A stretch of DNA of 64,000 nt from contig JABYQU010000030.1 of assembly GCA_022264855.1 (NCBI GenBank), forward strand, positions 248,001-312,000, given 5' to 3'. Under the pieces are notes generated by a model. That model did no database searches, was not told the origin of the DNA, and was given only the letters and a program-made list of their open reading frames with translations. The DNA comes from Lenzites betulinus (taxonomy: Eukaryota; Basidiomycota; Agaricomycetes; Polyporales; Polyporaceae). Below are positions 11,537-23,123 of this stretch, piece by piece (within the stretch, counting starts at the first letter, position 1; each line of letters begins with the position of its first letter). The translations under genes were made by a program, and so were the position numbers.

Positions 11537-12233
11537 CATATTTCTGTTATTCTTAGTACTGATTTTGCCTGTCATTGGTTCCGAGAGTATATTACATCAG
11601 GCTCGTAAACCAGCCTCTAGTTCTTGCGGAATATATAGTGTCGTATACCTTGCAAAGGACCGTGTCGGTCCAAAACATGTTATACATGGGTAGAAAGCGT
11701 ATATCACAGGAACGTCATCAAGATCGCTAAGTGTGCCAGGAGGAAGGTTTCCCCAGAAGGTATGTCACTCTCCCGTTTTTGATACTGTACAGCAGCACCT
11801 TCAAGCTTCACCCGCTGACAGTTGTACGAAGTTTAACTGGCTTCACCGCCATACCATACCACCTTTGTTCATACGTTCATGTCCTCGTCGTCTCCCTTGA
11901 TGTGCAGTCAGACCACTACCTCCAGCTGGCCCATTAATGCATGACTAGTGCTTCATTTATTCTATTCCCGTAAGTAATTTGACATCCATCTGGCAGAAGG
12001 CGAGAGACAGACGCGTCGACGCGTGGCAAACGCGGTCACGGGGCTTTGCGAGGCGCGTATCTCGGAAGAAATATCGGGATGCTTGCCGCGATGCCGATTG
12101 CAAAGCGGATCCGGAGTCGAAGGCGTTATCGCCCGCTTTCGTGAGCACAGTACATGCGCTACTGGCCGTTCTCACAGCATATATACTCGCTCCTTGACGC
12201 TCGTGGGCCAACACCCTCGTAGTAACGTCCACC
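11537..12233. other. Spacer between the tandem peptidases
   Basis: About 700 bp holding the 3' region of copy 1 and the promoter of copy 2. No additional coding frame is supported. The only regulatory sign is the TATA-like sequence listed separately at 12178-12186. Confidence 0.5.
12178..12186 (+). promoter_or_regulatory. TATA-like box of peptidase copy 2
   Basis: CATATATAC about 48 bp before the ATG at 12234. Position and sequence fit a core promoter with a short leader, but this is inference without transcript data. Confidence 0.4.
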
Positions 12234-15200
12234 ATGTCTGACAAGCGCGAGGAGAAGGCCCTTCTCCTCGACCCCGAGGCCCAGTTCTATGAAGCCGCGG
12301 CTCCCCCTCAGGCGGAACCCGCTCGCAAGGACGTTTGGAGACGTATGAAAGTTCTCGTTCGCTTGTTCGCCGTCTACCTTGTCTACCGAATCCTCTTCGT
12401 TGCCATATGTCTCTCGTTCAAGCCCAAGGAGCATGCAGAGGGTAGTACGTCGTGGGTAATGACTGCCCTCGGACAGTTGCGCAAGTCCCGCGCAGACAAC
12501 GAAGCGCTGTACTTGTACGTATCTCCTTGTTTGCATACTCGGAAAATACGGGACGGCTGAACCCCGTTCAGGTCTATTCCCGACCCTGCGAGCGCCCTGC
12601 TCGCATCGCGGGAATACGCAACGCATCCCCATATCGCCGGCTCCATTGAAGACTATACAGACGCGACCGTCATCCTCAAGCTCTTCCAGGAGAACTTCGA
12701 CATCGTCGCTCCTCCCGAGCTTCCCCTGTACCCCGCTGGTTCAGAAGCCTCGCGTTCCGCCACGCTCAATGTCAACAAACTACATGGCCCTGCCGCGTGG
12801 ATCGACGTCTACTACCCAGTCATGAACACTCCGCTCGACCGCTCGCTCGAGATTCTCAGCGCAGATGGCAACATGGTCGAGTGGGCAGCAGAGTTGGAAG
12901 AGGATGGCGACCCGCGCGACCCTGAGGCAGCCGAGTATCGCACTGCGGTTCCGACCTTCCACGGTCTAAGCGCGGACGGCGTCGTGGAGGGCGAGGTTGT
13001 GTATGTCAACTATGGCAGGAAGGAAGATTACGACGAGATCATTGCAAATGGTGGAAATCTCACTGGCAAGATCGTTCTTGCTCGCTATGGCGAAGTCTTC
13101 CGTGGATTAAAGGTCGGTAGTAGATTATATGTCGTCCCCATCGCTTATGCTGAGTGCACTGGGTTTCTTGTAGATCGAAGGCGCTGAAGACCGCGGCGCA
13201 GTCGGAGTTATTATCTACTCGGACCCGCGCGACGACGGTGCGGTCACCGTTGCGAACGGGTACGAACCGTACCCTGCTGGACCCGCACGCAACCCGACGT
13301 CTGTCCAGCGTGGTAGTGTACAGTATCTCTCTATCTACCCGGGAGATCCTACGACTCCTGGCGCGCCTGCCTACGAGAATGCGACCCGCGTCGAGGGCGG
13401 GAACATTCCGAAAATCCCTAGTTTGCCCATCTCGTGGTCAAACGCGGAGCGCTTGTTGGAAGAGATCGCTGGCGGCGATTTAAGAGCCGCGTTCGCACTC
13501 GACGGCCGCGCCAGCGAGAAGAAGATCAAGTTGGTCAACCATGGTATGTTTTATCTTGTATGGTCCATAGAAAATAGTTCGCTAACCTCTGTCTGTAGTC
13601 AACACCCGGGTCATGCCCATCTGGAACACTATGGCTGCCATCCCTGGGCATATTAAGAACGAGACTGTTATGATAGGCTGTCATCGCGATGGTGAATTTT
13701 CTGTGCAGCCGATGCATGGCCGTTTGCTAACATATGCCTGAAAGCTTGGGTGATGGGAGCAGCAGATCCTACCTCAGGTACAGTCTCCATCCACGAGGTT
13801 GTGCGCGGTTTCGGCGCGCTCCTCAAAAGTGGTTGGAAGCCCCTGCGTAATGTTGTCTTCGCAAGCTGGGACGCCGAAGAGGTTAGTATCTCGATTCGTT
13901 GAATTTATCTTCCCAACTAATGCGCATGCATTTATTCAGTACGGCCTTGTTGGGTCCACCGAATGGGCGGAAGACTTCCCCGAGTGGGTCCAGGAGCAGG
14001 TCGTCTCGTACATCAATCTCGACGTCTCCTCCGCCGGCTCGCGATGGAATGCAGGCGGCTCCCCCTCGCTCGCGCACCTCATCCGTGACGCAGCGTTGAC
14101 TGTCCCGCACCCGACTGATCCCTCGCTCACCCTCTGGGACGCCCGTGAGGATGAGGGCACGTTCGAGGGCGCGCTCGATGCGGAGCTTGCTGCGATGTAT
14201 GAGGAGAAGGAGAAGAAACATGTCCGCACATCGAGGAATGGCAAGGAGGTAGTGGAGGTTCCTCCTCTGGGCTCTGGGAGCGACTTCACACCGTTCTTGC
14301 AGAGGCTTGGGGTGCGCCGCTTTTCGCTGTATCCGCTTTCTTAACATGCGATGATGCTGACTGGATTCAATGCAGGTGGCTAGCATGGATCAAGGCTTCG
14401 GCGGCACGCTGAAAGATGCACCGTACCACTACCATTCGATCTACGACTCTCAGCTTTGGCAGGAGAAGTACGCCGACCCGGGCTTTGTTCGTCACGTACG
14501 TTGACGATTTTCGACAAGCCGGCCATGAGCTCACACCTTTGAACAGGTCGCAGTCTCGAAGCACCTCGGACTAGTCGCGCTCCGCCTGATCGACTCCATC
14601 ATCCTCCCGCTGAACACGACGCACTACGCGCTCGAGCTTGAAGAATACCTTGACGAGGTCGAGCAAGTCGCGGCTTCTCTCCAGACTGTCGTCAACTTCT
14701 CTAGTCTCCGCCGCTCCATCCGCCGCCTACAGCGCGCGAGCCTCGCGCTCGACGCGGAGAAGGACGAGGCCGGTCGCAAGCTGCAGGAGCTGCTCGACAA
14801 GCTCCCGCGGAAGCCCGACTCTCGTGACGCGTCCGGTGGCTTCTATGGGCTCCCCATTCCCGAGTGGTTGAAGCGCCTCCTCGAGGGTGTCATTGGACAC
14901 GTTCCCAAGGGACCGATTGGGCGTTTCATCAAGGCGGCACTGAGGGTGCAGGCGGCAAACGCGAAGCTCGTTGCGTTTGAGCGCGGGTTCATCCATGAGG
15001 ATGGACTTGAGGGGAGGGAGTGGTACAGGCACTTGGGTGTCGCGCCCGGCAGATGGCTCGGTGAGTCCTTCAACTGTGTGTCCGTGATTCGCACAGTCTG
15101 GCTCCTCCGGGCACCCGAAAGCTGCACAACTGGCCCCGGCAGGAGAGAGCTGTTCCGCTTCTCCGTGCCGCGAGGTTTAGCGATGGGACATGCTCGCCAC

Positions 15201-15409
15201 GGAGAGCCGTACCTGCGCGGCGTCTTAGTCTTCGTACGCGTCCCAGGTACATCAAACGCTAACGGCGCTCCTCTACAGGATACGGAGCGACGACCCTGCC
15301 GTCGGTCACGGAGGCGCTGACGTTCGAGCGGAACGCCACGCAGGCGGAACTGGAGGCAGGCCGTGTCGCCGCTCTCCTGGATAAGCTGACTGAGACCATT
15401 CGGGTGTAA
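12234..15409 (+). CDS. M28B (glutamate carboxypeptidase II-like) peptidase, copy 2, intact
   Basis: Exons: 12234-12514, 12572-13112, 13174-13543, 13599-13691, 13745-13881, 13940-14311, 14376-14495, 14547-15060 and 15279-15409, giving about 852 residues. Domain order: short cytosolic tail (MSDKREEKALLLD), a signal-anchor helix (about 40-62, RLFAVYLVYRILFVAICLSF), PA domain (about 200-330), M28 peptidase core, and a helical transferrin-receptor-like dimerisation domain. The di-zinc site looks complete: His near 426 (CHRD), Asp near 436 (AADPTSG), Glu pair near 473-474 (SWDAEE), Asp near 502 (INLDVSSAG) and His near 618 (YHYHSIYDS). The Glu pair gives both the catalytic base and a ligand. Known relatives are GCPII/NAALADase and yeast Vps70-like proteins. 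It lies head-to-tail with copy 1, 698 bp downstream, a clear tandem duplication. The last intron (218 nt) is unusually long for this locus. Confidence 0.93.
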
Positions 15410-16085
15410 TTTTCTGTTCGGACACTGATTGGAGGACACTTCGACTTGTGCCCTATGCGCTTGAAGAGGGAGGAACATTGGGATGTAACGTAAAATATAT
15501 GTATTCAGCATACATGGCCTGTTGGCCTGTGGTGGCCTGGTGAGCAAGTACTGCCGCGTACTATCAAGGACTGTGCAACGTTTGTAGCTGCCGTATCGTT
15601 CAAAGTTCGCGAGGCGTACGTATACTTGGTATACGCAGCGATTCCTGGGACTCGGGAGACGCGTCGGATCCGACGCGTGTAGCGCGCAGGATGACGTCAC
15701 GCGACGGACCCTGGACGGACGGCCGCTATCGAGTATCGCGCCCACCACGACCACATCCGGAGAGCCGCATCCACCGCCGTTCAACATGCAAATATATCCT
15801 CGAAAATGTCCACGATATCGCGCGCCCGAAGACGACGGCAGCCGTGGCGCGCTCAGCGTCGCGCAAGACGACGGACGTCCGGGGGATCGAGGCGGGATCG
15901 AAGGAGTCCCGAGGCTTTTGAGCATTCCACCCATGATGTCACGGAGAGTTCATCCTACCGCCCATGGTGTTGCGGGGCGTATATATATCACCTTGTGCTC
16001 GACCCTATCCTACGGCAAGCAACATACCGCAACTACAAGCAAACATCACAACAACTCAACCAATTCATACTTCTAGTAGCTCGCC
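15410..16085. other. Intergenic, 5' region of the FMN oxidase gene
   Basis: About 680 bp with no supported coding frame. It ends in an A/C-rich leader before the ATG at 16086 and contains the strong TATA-like run listed separately. Confidence 0.5.
15980..15988 (+). promoter_or_regulatory. TATA-like box before the FMN oxidase gene
   Basis: TATATATAT in an otherwise GC-rich stretch, 98 bp before the ATG at 16086. This is one of the clearest TATA candidates in the window and would fit a strongly or inducibly transcribed gene. Function is inferred from position. Confidence 0.5.
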
Positions 16086-17937
16086 ATGGATCCTGAGAAC
16101 AAGTCCAAAGGCCCCTCTCCGCACTACTCCCTGTACCAGCGCGAGGTCTTCAAGCGCGGTGGCGAAACTGGTGTCCTGCCCAGCTTCTCCGTCCACCCGG
16201 AGGAGCTTCAGGAGTCGACCAAGAAGAAGCTCAACGACCGCGGATACTTCTACGCCAACTCGAACGCGGGGTTAGGATGGACGGACAGAGCCAATAGGTA
16301 CATCCTTTCGGTTTCCCTTGAACGCACCTGTTGACCGTTTGTGATTGCAGAGAGGCCTTCTACCGATGGCGTATTGTCCCGCGCACCTGCGTTGACACCA
16401 ACACTCGCGACCTCACAAGTGAGCGACTTGCCTTCTACATTCCTGAACTATCACTAAGCGATCACGGCATTTCTCAGCTACGATATTTGGGCATAAGATT
16501 CCCGTGCCGGTCATGTTCGCCCCCATAGGCATCAACAAGCTGTACTCACCTCTTGGCGAACTGGTACCTGCCCGCGTTGCAGGCGAGCTAGGGATCCCGG
16601 TAGGCTTCACAGCACAGCTGGACAAGGAACACGACTGATACCACGCCGACTTCTATAGTACTGTCTGTCTACCGCTTCGTCTCAGCCCATCGAAGACGTC
16701 GCGCGTGCCAACGACGAAGGCGCGTCGGTGAAGAACGAGAGTAACTCAGTGCACGAGTATGATGGTACATTTGACTTCGCAGTATGAATATTCCATTGCA
16801 TTCTTACCAGTTCTTGGTAGGACCTAATGGAGGCGACGCGAAGAGCCCACGCTTCTTTCAGCTATATATGGGTCACGACGATGAGATTGTATGCGGCATC
16901 CTTCTCCACATGGACCACTCTTAATAATTCGCGTCTCCTCTGCAGACCCTCTCCCTGCTGAACCGCGCCTGGAAGTCCGGATTTGACGTAGCAATGCTCA
17001 CCACCGACACCTGGCAGCTCGGCTGGCGCCCCACCGACATCAACATCGCAAACTACGTGTGAGCACATAGTCACGCCTCGGTTCCGCTCTCTATCTCAAC
17101 AAGGCATTGTATAGATTCTACTACCCAGGCGCAGTCGGAAACGAAGTGGGAACGTCCGACCCCGCGTTCATGGCGAAGCACGGCGAGGACATCGCGAAAG
17201 ACTCCGGCAAGTGGATCGACAGCAGCGTCTGGCACGGCAAGGCGCACACCTGGGAAAAGGTCGAGTGGGTCGTCAAAGAGGTACGCTCACATACTCCATA
17301 CCTCAAACCTATATCCTGCTCTCTCGCCTCCCGGTACACTCAACTGACCACGCATACACACTGCAGTGGAAGAAGATCTCGGGCGGTCGTCCGTTCGTTA
17401 TCAAGGGCATCCAGAACGCGGCGGACGCGAAGCGCGCGCTCGACGCCGGGTGCGAGGGCATCGTCGTTACGAACCACGCCGGCCGCCAGGTCGACGGCGC
17501 GGTCGGCAGCCTCGACGTCCTCCCCGAGATCGTCGAGGCCGTCGGAGACAGTGCGTACCCGTCCCCCTCCTTCACCCCTCCTTTCTCTCCCTCGGTTCCC
17601 CGTTAGTTGGATATCGAATGAGGATACTGACTGCCGCCCCGACGCAGAGATGACGATCCTCTTCGACTCAGGCATCCGCACGGGCGCAGACGTGTTCAAG
17701 GCGCTCGCGCTCGGCGCGCACGCGGTCATGGTCGGCCGCCTGTACGTGTGGGGCATGGCGCACGAGGGCGTGCACGGCTGCCGGCACGTCCTCCGCAGCC
17801 TGCTCGCGGACCTTGACGTGACGATGACCGTCGCGGGCTATCGCTCGATCGCGGAGGACGTGCGGGGAAATAAGGACGCGCTGCGGTTCTGCGCGAGCGG
17901 GACCCTGCCGGGGCCGGGCGAGCATGCGAAGCTTTAG
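16086..17937 (+). CDS. FMN-dependent alpha-hydroxy-acid oxidase, lactate 2-monooxygenase-like
   Basis: Nine exons: 16086-16297, 16351-16418, 16478-16599, 16659-16764, 16821-16888, 16946-17058, 17115-17280, 17367-17550 and 17648-17937, giving about 442 residues. The protein is a TIM-barrel flavoenzyme of the FMN_dh family, which oxidises L-2-hydroxy acids. The N-terminus (GYFYANSNAGLGWTDRANRE, then FYRWRIVPRT) and FGHKIPVPVMFAPIGINKLY resemble lactate 2-monooxygenases more than glycolate oxidases. FMN and active-site blocks seen are YCLSTASSQPIEDVA, VIKGIQNAADAKRALDAG, the catalytic-His motif VVTNHAGRQVDG (the family is usually NHGGRQ, so Gly to Ala here) and the phosphate-binding region FDSGIRTGADVFKALALGA. 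No signal peptide or peroxisomal C-terminal tripeptide of SKL type is present (it ends HAKL), so a cytosolic place is likely. Oxidase versus monooxygenase chemistry cannot be settled from sequence alone. Confidence 0.9.
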
Positions 17938-18111
17938 CTTTGGACGTGGAGGGTTGTTTACTCTCGATAGATGCGATAGAGATGTATGCTGGATTGTACT
18001 AGTTTTGTAAATGCTCACATCCCCGCTCTTATATGCCGATCCTCGTTTTCCTCTAAATACGGGCCGTAAACTCAGGGGAAAAAAACATCGAATGCGAGGC
18101 AGTAAACGATG

Positions 18112-20012
18112 TTAAATATCCTCGCTGTGATTCGAGGCACCGCGCGAGTCTCGCGAACAATTCTTGCGCATCTTGGGCATGGTGAAGTGCACCGAGGAAT
18201 TCGACTGCAGGCGAGCAGCATTAGTACCTGAAAGCTACCCGCTAACATCACCCTCGCGTGTAACAAACGCACCTGAACGGAGAGCCGCCCGGGGTCGTGC
18301 ATGGAGTCCCGCATCGTCTCCTCCGACTCCCGGAACTCCTCTCTGGCCCCATCGCCCCCCTTTCGTCCATCGCCTCCCTTGCCCTCTCCGTCCCCAGCCG
18401 GCACCCCATCACGCCCCTTACCCATCTGCGAGTTCCCACCACCTCCCGCTTCCCCGCCATCCCCCACAACCGCACTCGCGCCCCTCTGCGCGCGCGGCGC
18501 CAACACCGACCCCGCCCAACTCGGGCGCGCCCCGCCGCCCTCCGCGTTCCCCGCCCAGTCCCACGCGGACAGCGAGCGGCGGCCGAGATGGCTCGTGTGC
18601 AGCCCCGCGCGGAACTGCGTGCGCGAGTTGAGCGTGCGCAGCAGCCCGAGCGTGTACACCTTGCCCGTGAGGATCGCGAAGAAGAGGTCGAGGTGGCCCA
18701 TTGCTGCGGCGTGCCCGGTGAGGTACGCGGGCAGGGGCGAGGGCGAGGAGGAGGAGGACGAGGGAGGGGGAGGGGAAGAGGACGAGGCGGCGGCGGCCTG
18801 GGCGTCGCGCACGGAGTAAACGATGGCGGAGGCGAGCATGCAGGCGGTGGGGAGCGCGGCGGACTCGAAGGTGATGTAGATGATGTGGTTGAGGGTGTGG
18901 TCGAGGTGGTGCAGGCCGGTGCGCGTGCGCCAGAGGGCGACGGATACTGGGGAGGTATTCTGGGATTAGTGTTTTGGGTTATTGTAAGATGGGGAGGGGG
19001 AGGAACGCACGGATGACGGTGAGGGAGAGCGCCATGACGAGGGTCACGTACACCCAAAGCGGGTATGCGAACATACTGGCGTGCAAGGGCTACAGGGACA
19101 GAATGAGCGAGGTGTTTGTGAGATTGATTAATGGGCCGCATACATCCGCGTAACCATGTTGTGAGGATGGTCCGATGAACTTGGCGATGCGGAAGGTCTG
19201 CGTATCGCAAAATAGGTTGTGAGGTTGTTTTGGAGTGATTACAGGGTCTCATACGCACAAGGTATATGCTTCCTACGAAAGAAGTGACGAGGAGCGCGCA
19301 CAGATACACGAGTACGTATATATTTCGTTGTGAGATCTTAACAACGAACGGAGTACTTCGTTAGCGATGGCGCGTGAGAAGCATGGGCTTTTCGTGTGTA
19401 GACTTACTCGGAAACATCGCCGGATGAGAAACACTTCGCACAATGAGCATATGAGTGCGTTGAATATGAACTCCGTGGAGTGCAAAGGGCTCGTCCACTA
19501 CACCTCTGCTTAGCTATGTGGCGGGATAGCGTGGTGCAATCGTGGACGCACCCAATGTTTTCCGTCTATTGTCTCCACCCACACCTTGTAGCTCTCCAAT
19601 ACTGTTTGTAACCTACGAGGAGTCTTGTGGCTCAGCATTATTTCAATTGAATACTGAGTGCGCCGTTACTCACAGAGAGAACAAGAGAAGTACGAGGACG
19701 TACGCCCGCAGTGCGACGGGGTCGTCTTCCCATCGGTGATAGAACTTTGCACTCTGTATTACGCCCGTTATACTTGTTATGCTGTGCGTATATTCGTGTA
19801 GCCCACCTGCGATATGATCACTCCTACGCATAAGATAATAAGCCTGGGCAGGCGTAAGACATATAGCTCGACCACTCACCCTGGCATAAGTACTGCAAAA
19901 AGGTCTGCACCAGAATAGGCCCGGCCGTGTACTTGTCCGGTCGCCCATCGAGCAAGCTAGATGATGTAGCGTTTGCCGCGGACGTAGCATTGAATATAGA
20001 CGTGGTGTTCAT
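18112..20012 (-). CDS. Multi-pass membrane protein, DUF6534-like
   Basis: Minus-strand exons: 20012-19880, 19806-19674, 19612-19552, 19497-19408, 19336-19259, 19197-19144, 19089-19011, 18946-18273 and 18204-18112, giving about 464 residues with all phases closing. Seven hydrophobic segments can be read, including GPILVQTFLQYL, YVLVLLLFSLLQTVL, EFIFNALICSLCEVFLI, VLVYLCALLVTSFVGSIYL, PLWVYVTLVMALSLTV, YITFESAALPTACMLASAIV and LDLFFAILTGKVYTLGLLRTLNSR. The last one, ending in T-L-N-x-R, matches the DUF6534 pattern common in Agaricomycetes. The N-terminus carries three N-glycosylation sequons (N-T-T, N-A-T, N-A-T). A Ser/Pro stretch separates the last two helices, and a Gly/Ser-rich cytosolic tail follows. 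The 5' splice choices are less certain than the rest. Function is unknown; the family is large and lineage-specific, and a receptor-like role is only a guess. Confidence 0.8.
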
Positions 20013-21135
20013 TTCGGGAGGGCTGTACAAATATCGTCTGATAACCCTCCCTGTGATACACTCACGTTCAGGCTCGCGGAGTGAGATGGAGTTCGAGGGC
20101 GAGGGTGGGGCGAACGGCCGACATCTCAACCACCTCTCGCCGAAGGAGCGGCTGGAAAGGATGGCGGCGGCGGCATCCGGCATCTTCGGCCACTACATCT
20201 TCCTCCGCCGCTTCTCCCGAACAGAAGCAGCGGATGTGGAGGGCAACGTGGCGTGAAGGACCAACTTGAAGAACCCGATCGGGACGGGAGTTATTCCGCG
20301 GGAGGACAGCTTTGTGGCGGCGAACCTCGATCGGGAGCTTGAATCTGCGTGAACTAATGTTGTGCAAGCCGCAAAGGATATTCTCTCGAGGACTAGTAGT
20401 CACTGCTAGATCGCACTGTGCCTGGAATTCCGTAATAACGCAGAGAAACCTGCCCGGTACCACGCAACTTATGCTGAACAGCCTCGTGTGCACTGTATAT
20501 TGCATTCCACGACAACCCTAGACGTGACTCTCATTAGAAAAGTACGATGCTAAGGAAACAGGGAGACACTAACGTTGTGTCAGCCAACAAAACAACCGTG
20601 AATGTCATCCACTGATCGCAGTAGCAAATCAGCCTCCGAACTTAGTCTGATTCCAAACTTACTACGTCTCGAGCCAAGTGGCTAACAGGCAGTCCGCGCT
20701 GCCCGGGCCATACATCCGGCGCTTGCAACAATACGCAGGCCACCACTAGTGCGACCGCGGGTCAGATCGCGATACGCCCATTCCCGTTGCAGGGAAGCTG
20801 GCAGCGGATATGAGATATCCGAGTGCTCTAGCGGCATGAGGAACGTGTAAGCCCGATATTGAAATTGCATTGTCGTCCCGAATCGAAAGCGGTGCTGTGG
20901 TTGACGTTAATCGGGGGACCAGCCCGCTAGAAGTCGACGTAGATCCTGGAGTGGTGACGAGGTCGGCATACATACCTCCAACGCAAATACGAGCTAGACA
21001 ATCCGCAGACATGGAAGAAAGCAAAGCAATAACAACAACACCGTAGCAGAACAGAGCAACAGACGAGAGAATATAAAAACAAATAGAGCGAGTAGCAGAG
21101 AAAGGAGAGAAAACAAGGAGAAGAGCGTCAGAACG
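20013..21135. other. Intergenic, 1.1 kb
   Basis: Contains the promoter of the DUF6534-like gene (transcribed leftwards) and the 3' flank of the Gln-rich protein gene. No coding frame is supported. An A-rich stretch at 21030-21120 probably belongs to the 3' untranslated region of the next gene. Confidence 0.5.
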
Positions 21136-23123
21136 CTATGCCTCCCTTGCCGCCTCCTTGGCGCGCAGGTCGGCGATGCGCCGCTTGAGAACCTCCCACC
21201 CCTGCGGGTGCACGCTTGCGCAGTGCGCGGCGAGCTCCTCCGGCATGATGCCGATGAACGGCTGCGGGACCTCTGTGGTGTGGCCGGCCTTGTAGCGGGA
21301 TCTAAGTGTGCAAGTGTGAGCAGAAGAGCGAGAGCCAACACGACGGGAGGGGCATACCTGCACATCTTACACCACAATTTATCAGGATCTGCCTCGTCTT
21401 CGTCGAAGTTTGCATCGAGGCAGTCTTCCTCGAGGGTCGTCTGCTCGTCCATGTTCACATCTTCGTTCTCGGGCGGCGGGTTCGGCGGAGGCGGTTTAAC
21501 GGCAGGTTCGCTCACGCTACTACTAAGCTGCGGGGTTGCAGGCACGGGCTGTGGATTACCAGGGGGAGCACTGGCAGATGGTAGCGGTGGGGGTAGTTGC
21601 GATGGCGGCGGCGCCCGGAGAGTTTGTGATACATGCTGCCCCGCTGAAGGTGCAAACGCAGGCGAGACGGGCGTGATGGGCATAGCGACTTGCCCGGTGG
21701 GTGGCGGCGGGGCGGGAGGGCCAGCCATTTCCGGGCCGTGATCAGTCTTCCGTCGCTTCCTAGCCCCATCCTGCATTTTTGCCTCATCCTCTGTCAAGTC
21801 GATGACGGCGCCATTCAGCGGATTAGTGGACGTCCGACGCGGCTGAGGAGGAATGGCCCTCGGAGGTCCTGAGGCTGGCCGAGGGATATACGCTTGAGGG
21901 GGCGCAGTGCTCGGCGCGCCAGCAGTGGAGGGCCTACTTCCCGGCACGGCTGGTGACGCGAGGGTCAGGCCGTTGAATTGAGACAGAGCTGAGGGAGACA
22001 TGGGGCCAGGGCCGGCTCCGTGTTGTTGCGCGGTCATCACGACCGGTGCGGATGTACGACGATGTGCAGCAATTGTAGGTGTGCTGGATGTGTCGATTGG
22101 GGACAGGGCAGGGTGCGATTGGCGATGTGTCGGTAAAGGTTGTATCTGTCGGTGATTTTGATGCTGCGAATTTGGTGAGCACGAGGTGAGAGTGAGTTTG
22201 TGAATGAGACGTTGGACCGACCTGGCCGGGATGCGGAGGCGGAGGCGGTCCGCCATATTGGATAAAATTCGAAGCTAGAACGGACGCACTATGAAATTCC
22301 GGGCAGAAACGCGGGTGTGAGTGCACGCACGGTGTTGCTGAACATGAACCATGGCCGGGGGCCCCGGCACCGGAATCATTCTGTGGTGAACGACCTGCTG
22401 CTGCTGCTGCTGCTGCTGTGGTGGTGGTGGCGGATATCCGTGGGCCGGCATCATGATCGCCGTCGGGGCGAACCGCGAGAGCTCTTGCCGGAGTATCATG
22501 ACCTCGTTTAACCTACACACACGCGTCGTTCGAACCTCGCTCTCCCGCATTAAAAGAAAAAAGAAAAACGCACGCTGAATGCAGCCGTCCCGTCAGCTCG
22601 TCGCGCTCGGCGGTGAGCCTGCGCACGCGCTCCTCCAAGTCGTCGCGCGGCCGCTTCCCCTGCTCGCCCTGCTGCTGCTTGAGGCGCTGCTCCTGCGCCT
22701 GCACGCACTGCGCGAGGTTGTAGTTGTCCGAGTACAGCTTCTGGTTGTCGCCCCGCAGGAGCGCGAACTGCTTCTTGAGTTCGAGGTGCTCCTGGAGGAG
22801 CGTGGGGTAGTAGCCCATCTCCGCGAGGCACGCGTTCTGCGTCTTCGCGAGGACCGCCATGAACTCCGCGTCGACCTCGGGAGCTGGTGGTGGCGGCGGA
22901 GGCTGCTGCGTCTGTGGCTGCTGGTGTGGCTGCTGCTGCACTTGTGGAGGCTGTTGCTGCGTTTGTTGTTGCTGTTGCTGTATCGGAAAAGTCCTGTATC
23001 GGAATCCCGAATGAGCACCCCAGTAAAATCCGAGGACAAAGGGAATCTCGCGCACCCTTCAGACGGCGGCGGCGGCGGACCCGTTCCGGGCGCCGCGCCC
23101 TCCAGGGCTGCATTCCCGCTCAT
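21136..23123 (-). CDS. Gln/Pro-rich protein with SUMO-interaction-like motif and Cys/His C-terminus
   Basis: Minus-strand exons: 23123-23056, 22993-22574, 22512-22331, 22274-22222, 22163-21358 and 21301-21136, giving about 564 residues. I do not recognise a named family. Order of parts: polyQ (about 30-60), a coiled coil (about 90-165, with ELKKQFALLRGDNQKLYSDN and ERVRRLTAERDELTGRL), a second polyQ of eight residues, a long Pro/Ser/Thr disordered region, the acidic motif VIDLTEDE that fits a SUMO-interaction motif next to a basic KRRK stretch, then an acidic segment and a C-terminal unit with WCKMC and HCASVHP. That spacing (C-x2-C, about 24 residues, H-x4-H) could bind one zinc ion. Architecture suggests a nuclear regulator or scaffold; this is inference. 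Confidence 0.8.
22395..22418. repeat. Pure CTG/CAG trinucleotide run, eight units
   Basis: Eight perfect CTG units on the plus strand, encoding eight glutamines on the minus strand inside the Gln-rich protein. A second, interrupted Gln-coding tract lies at about 22915-22985. Such runs are prone to length change. Confidence 0.9.

Noticed and set aside
18248..19309. 353-codon minus-strand frame over the DUF6534-like gene
   Set aside because: Reads across several introns in a frame without membrane helices; the spliced frame gives seven hydrophobic segments.
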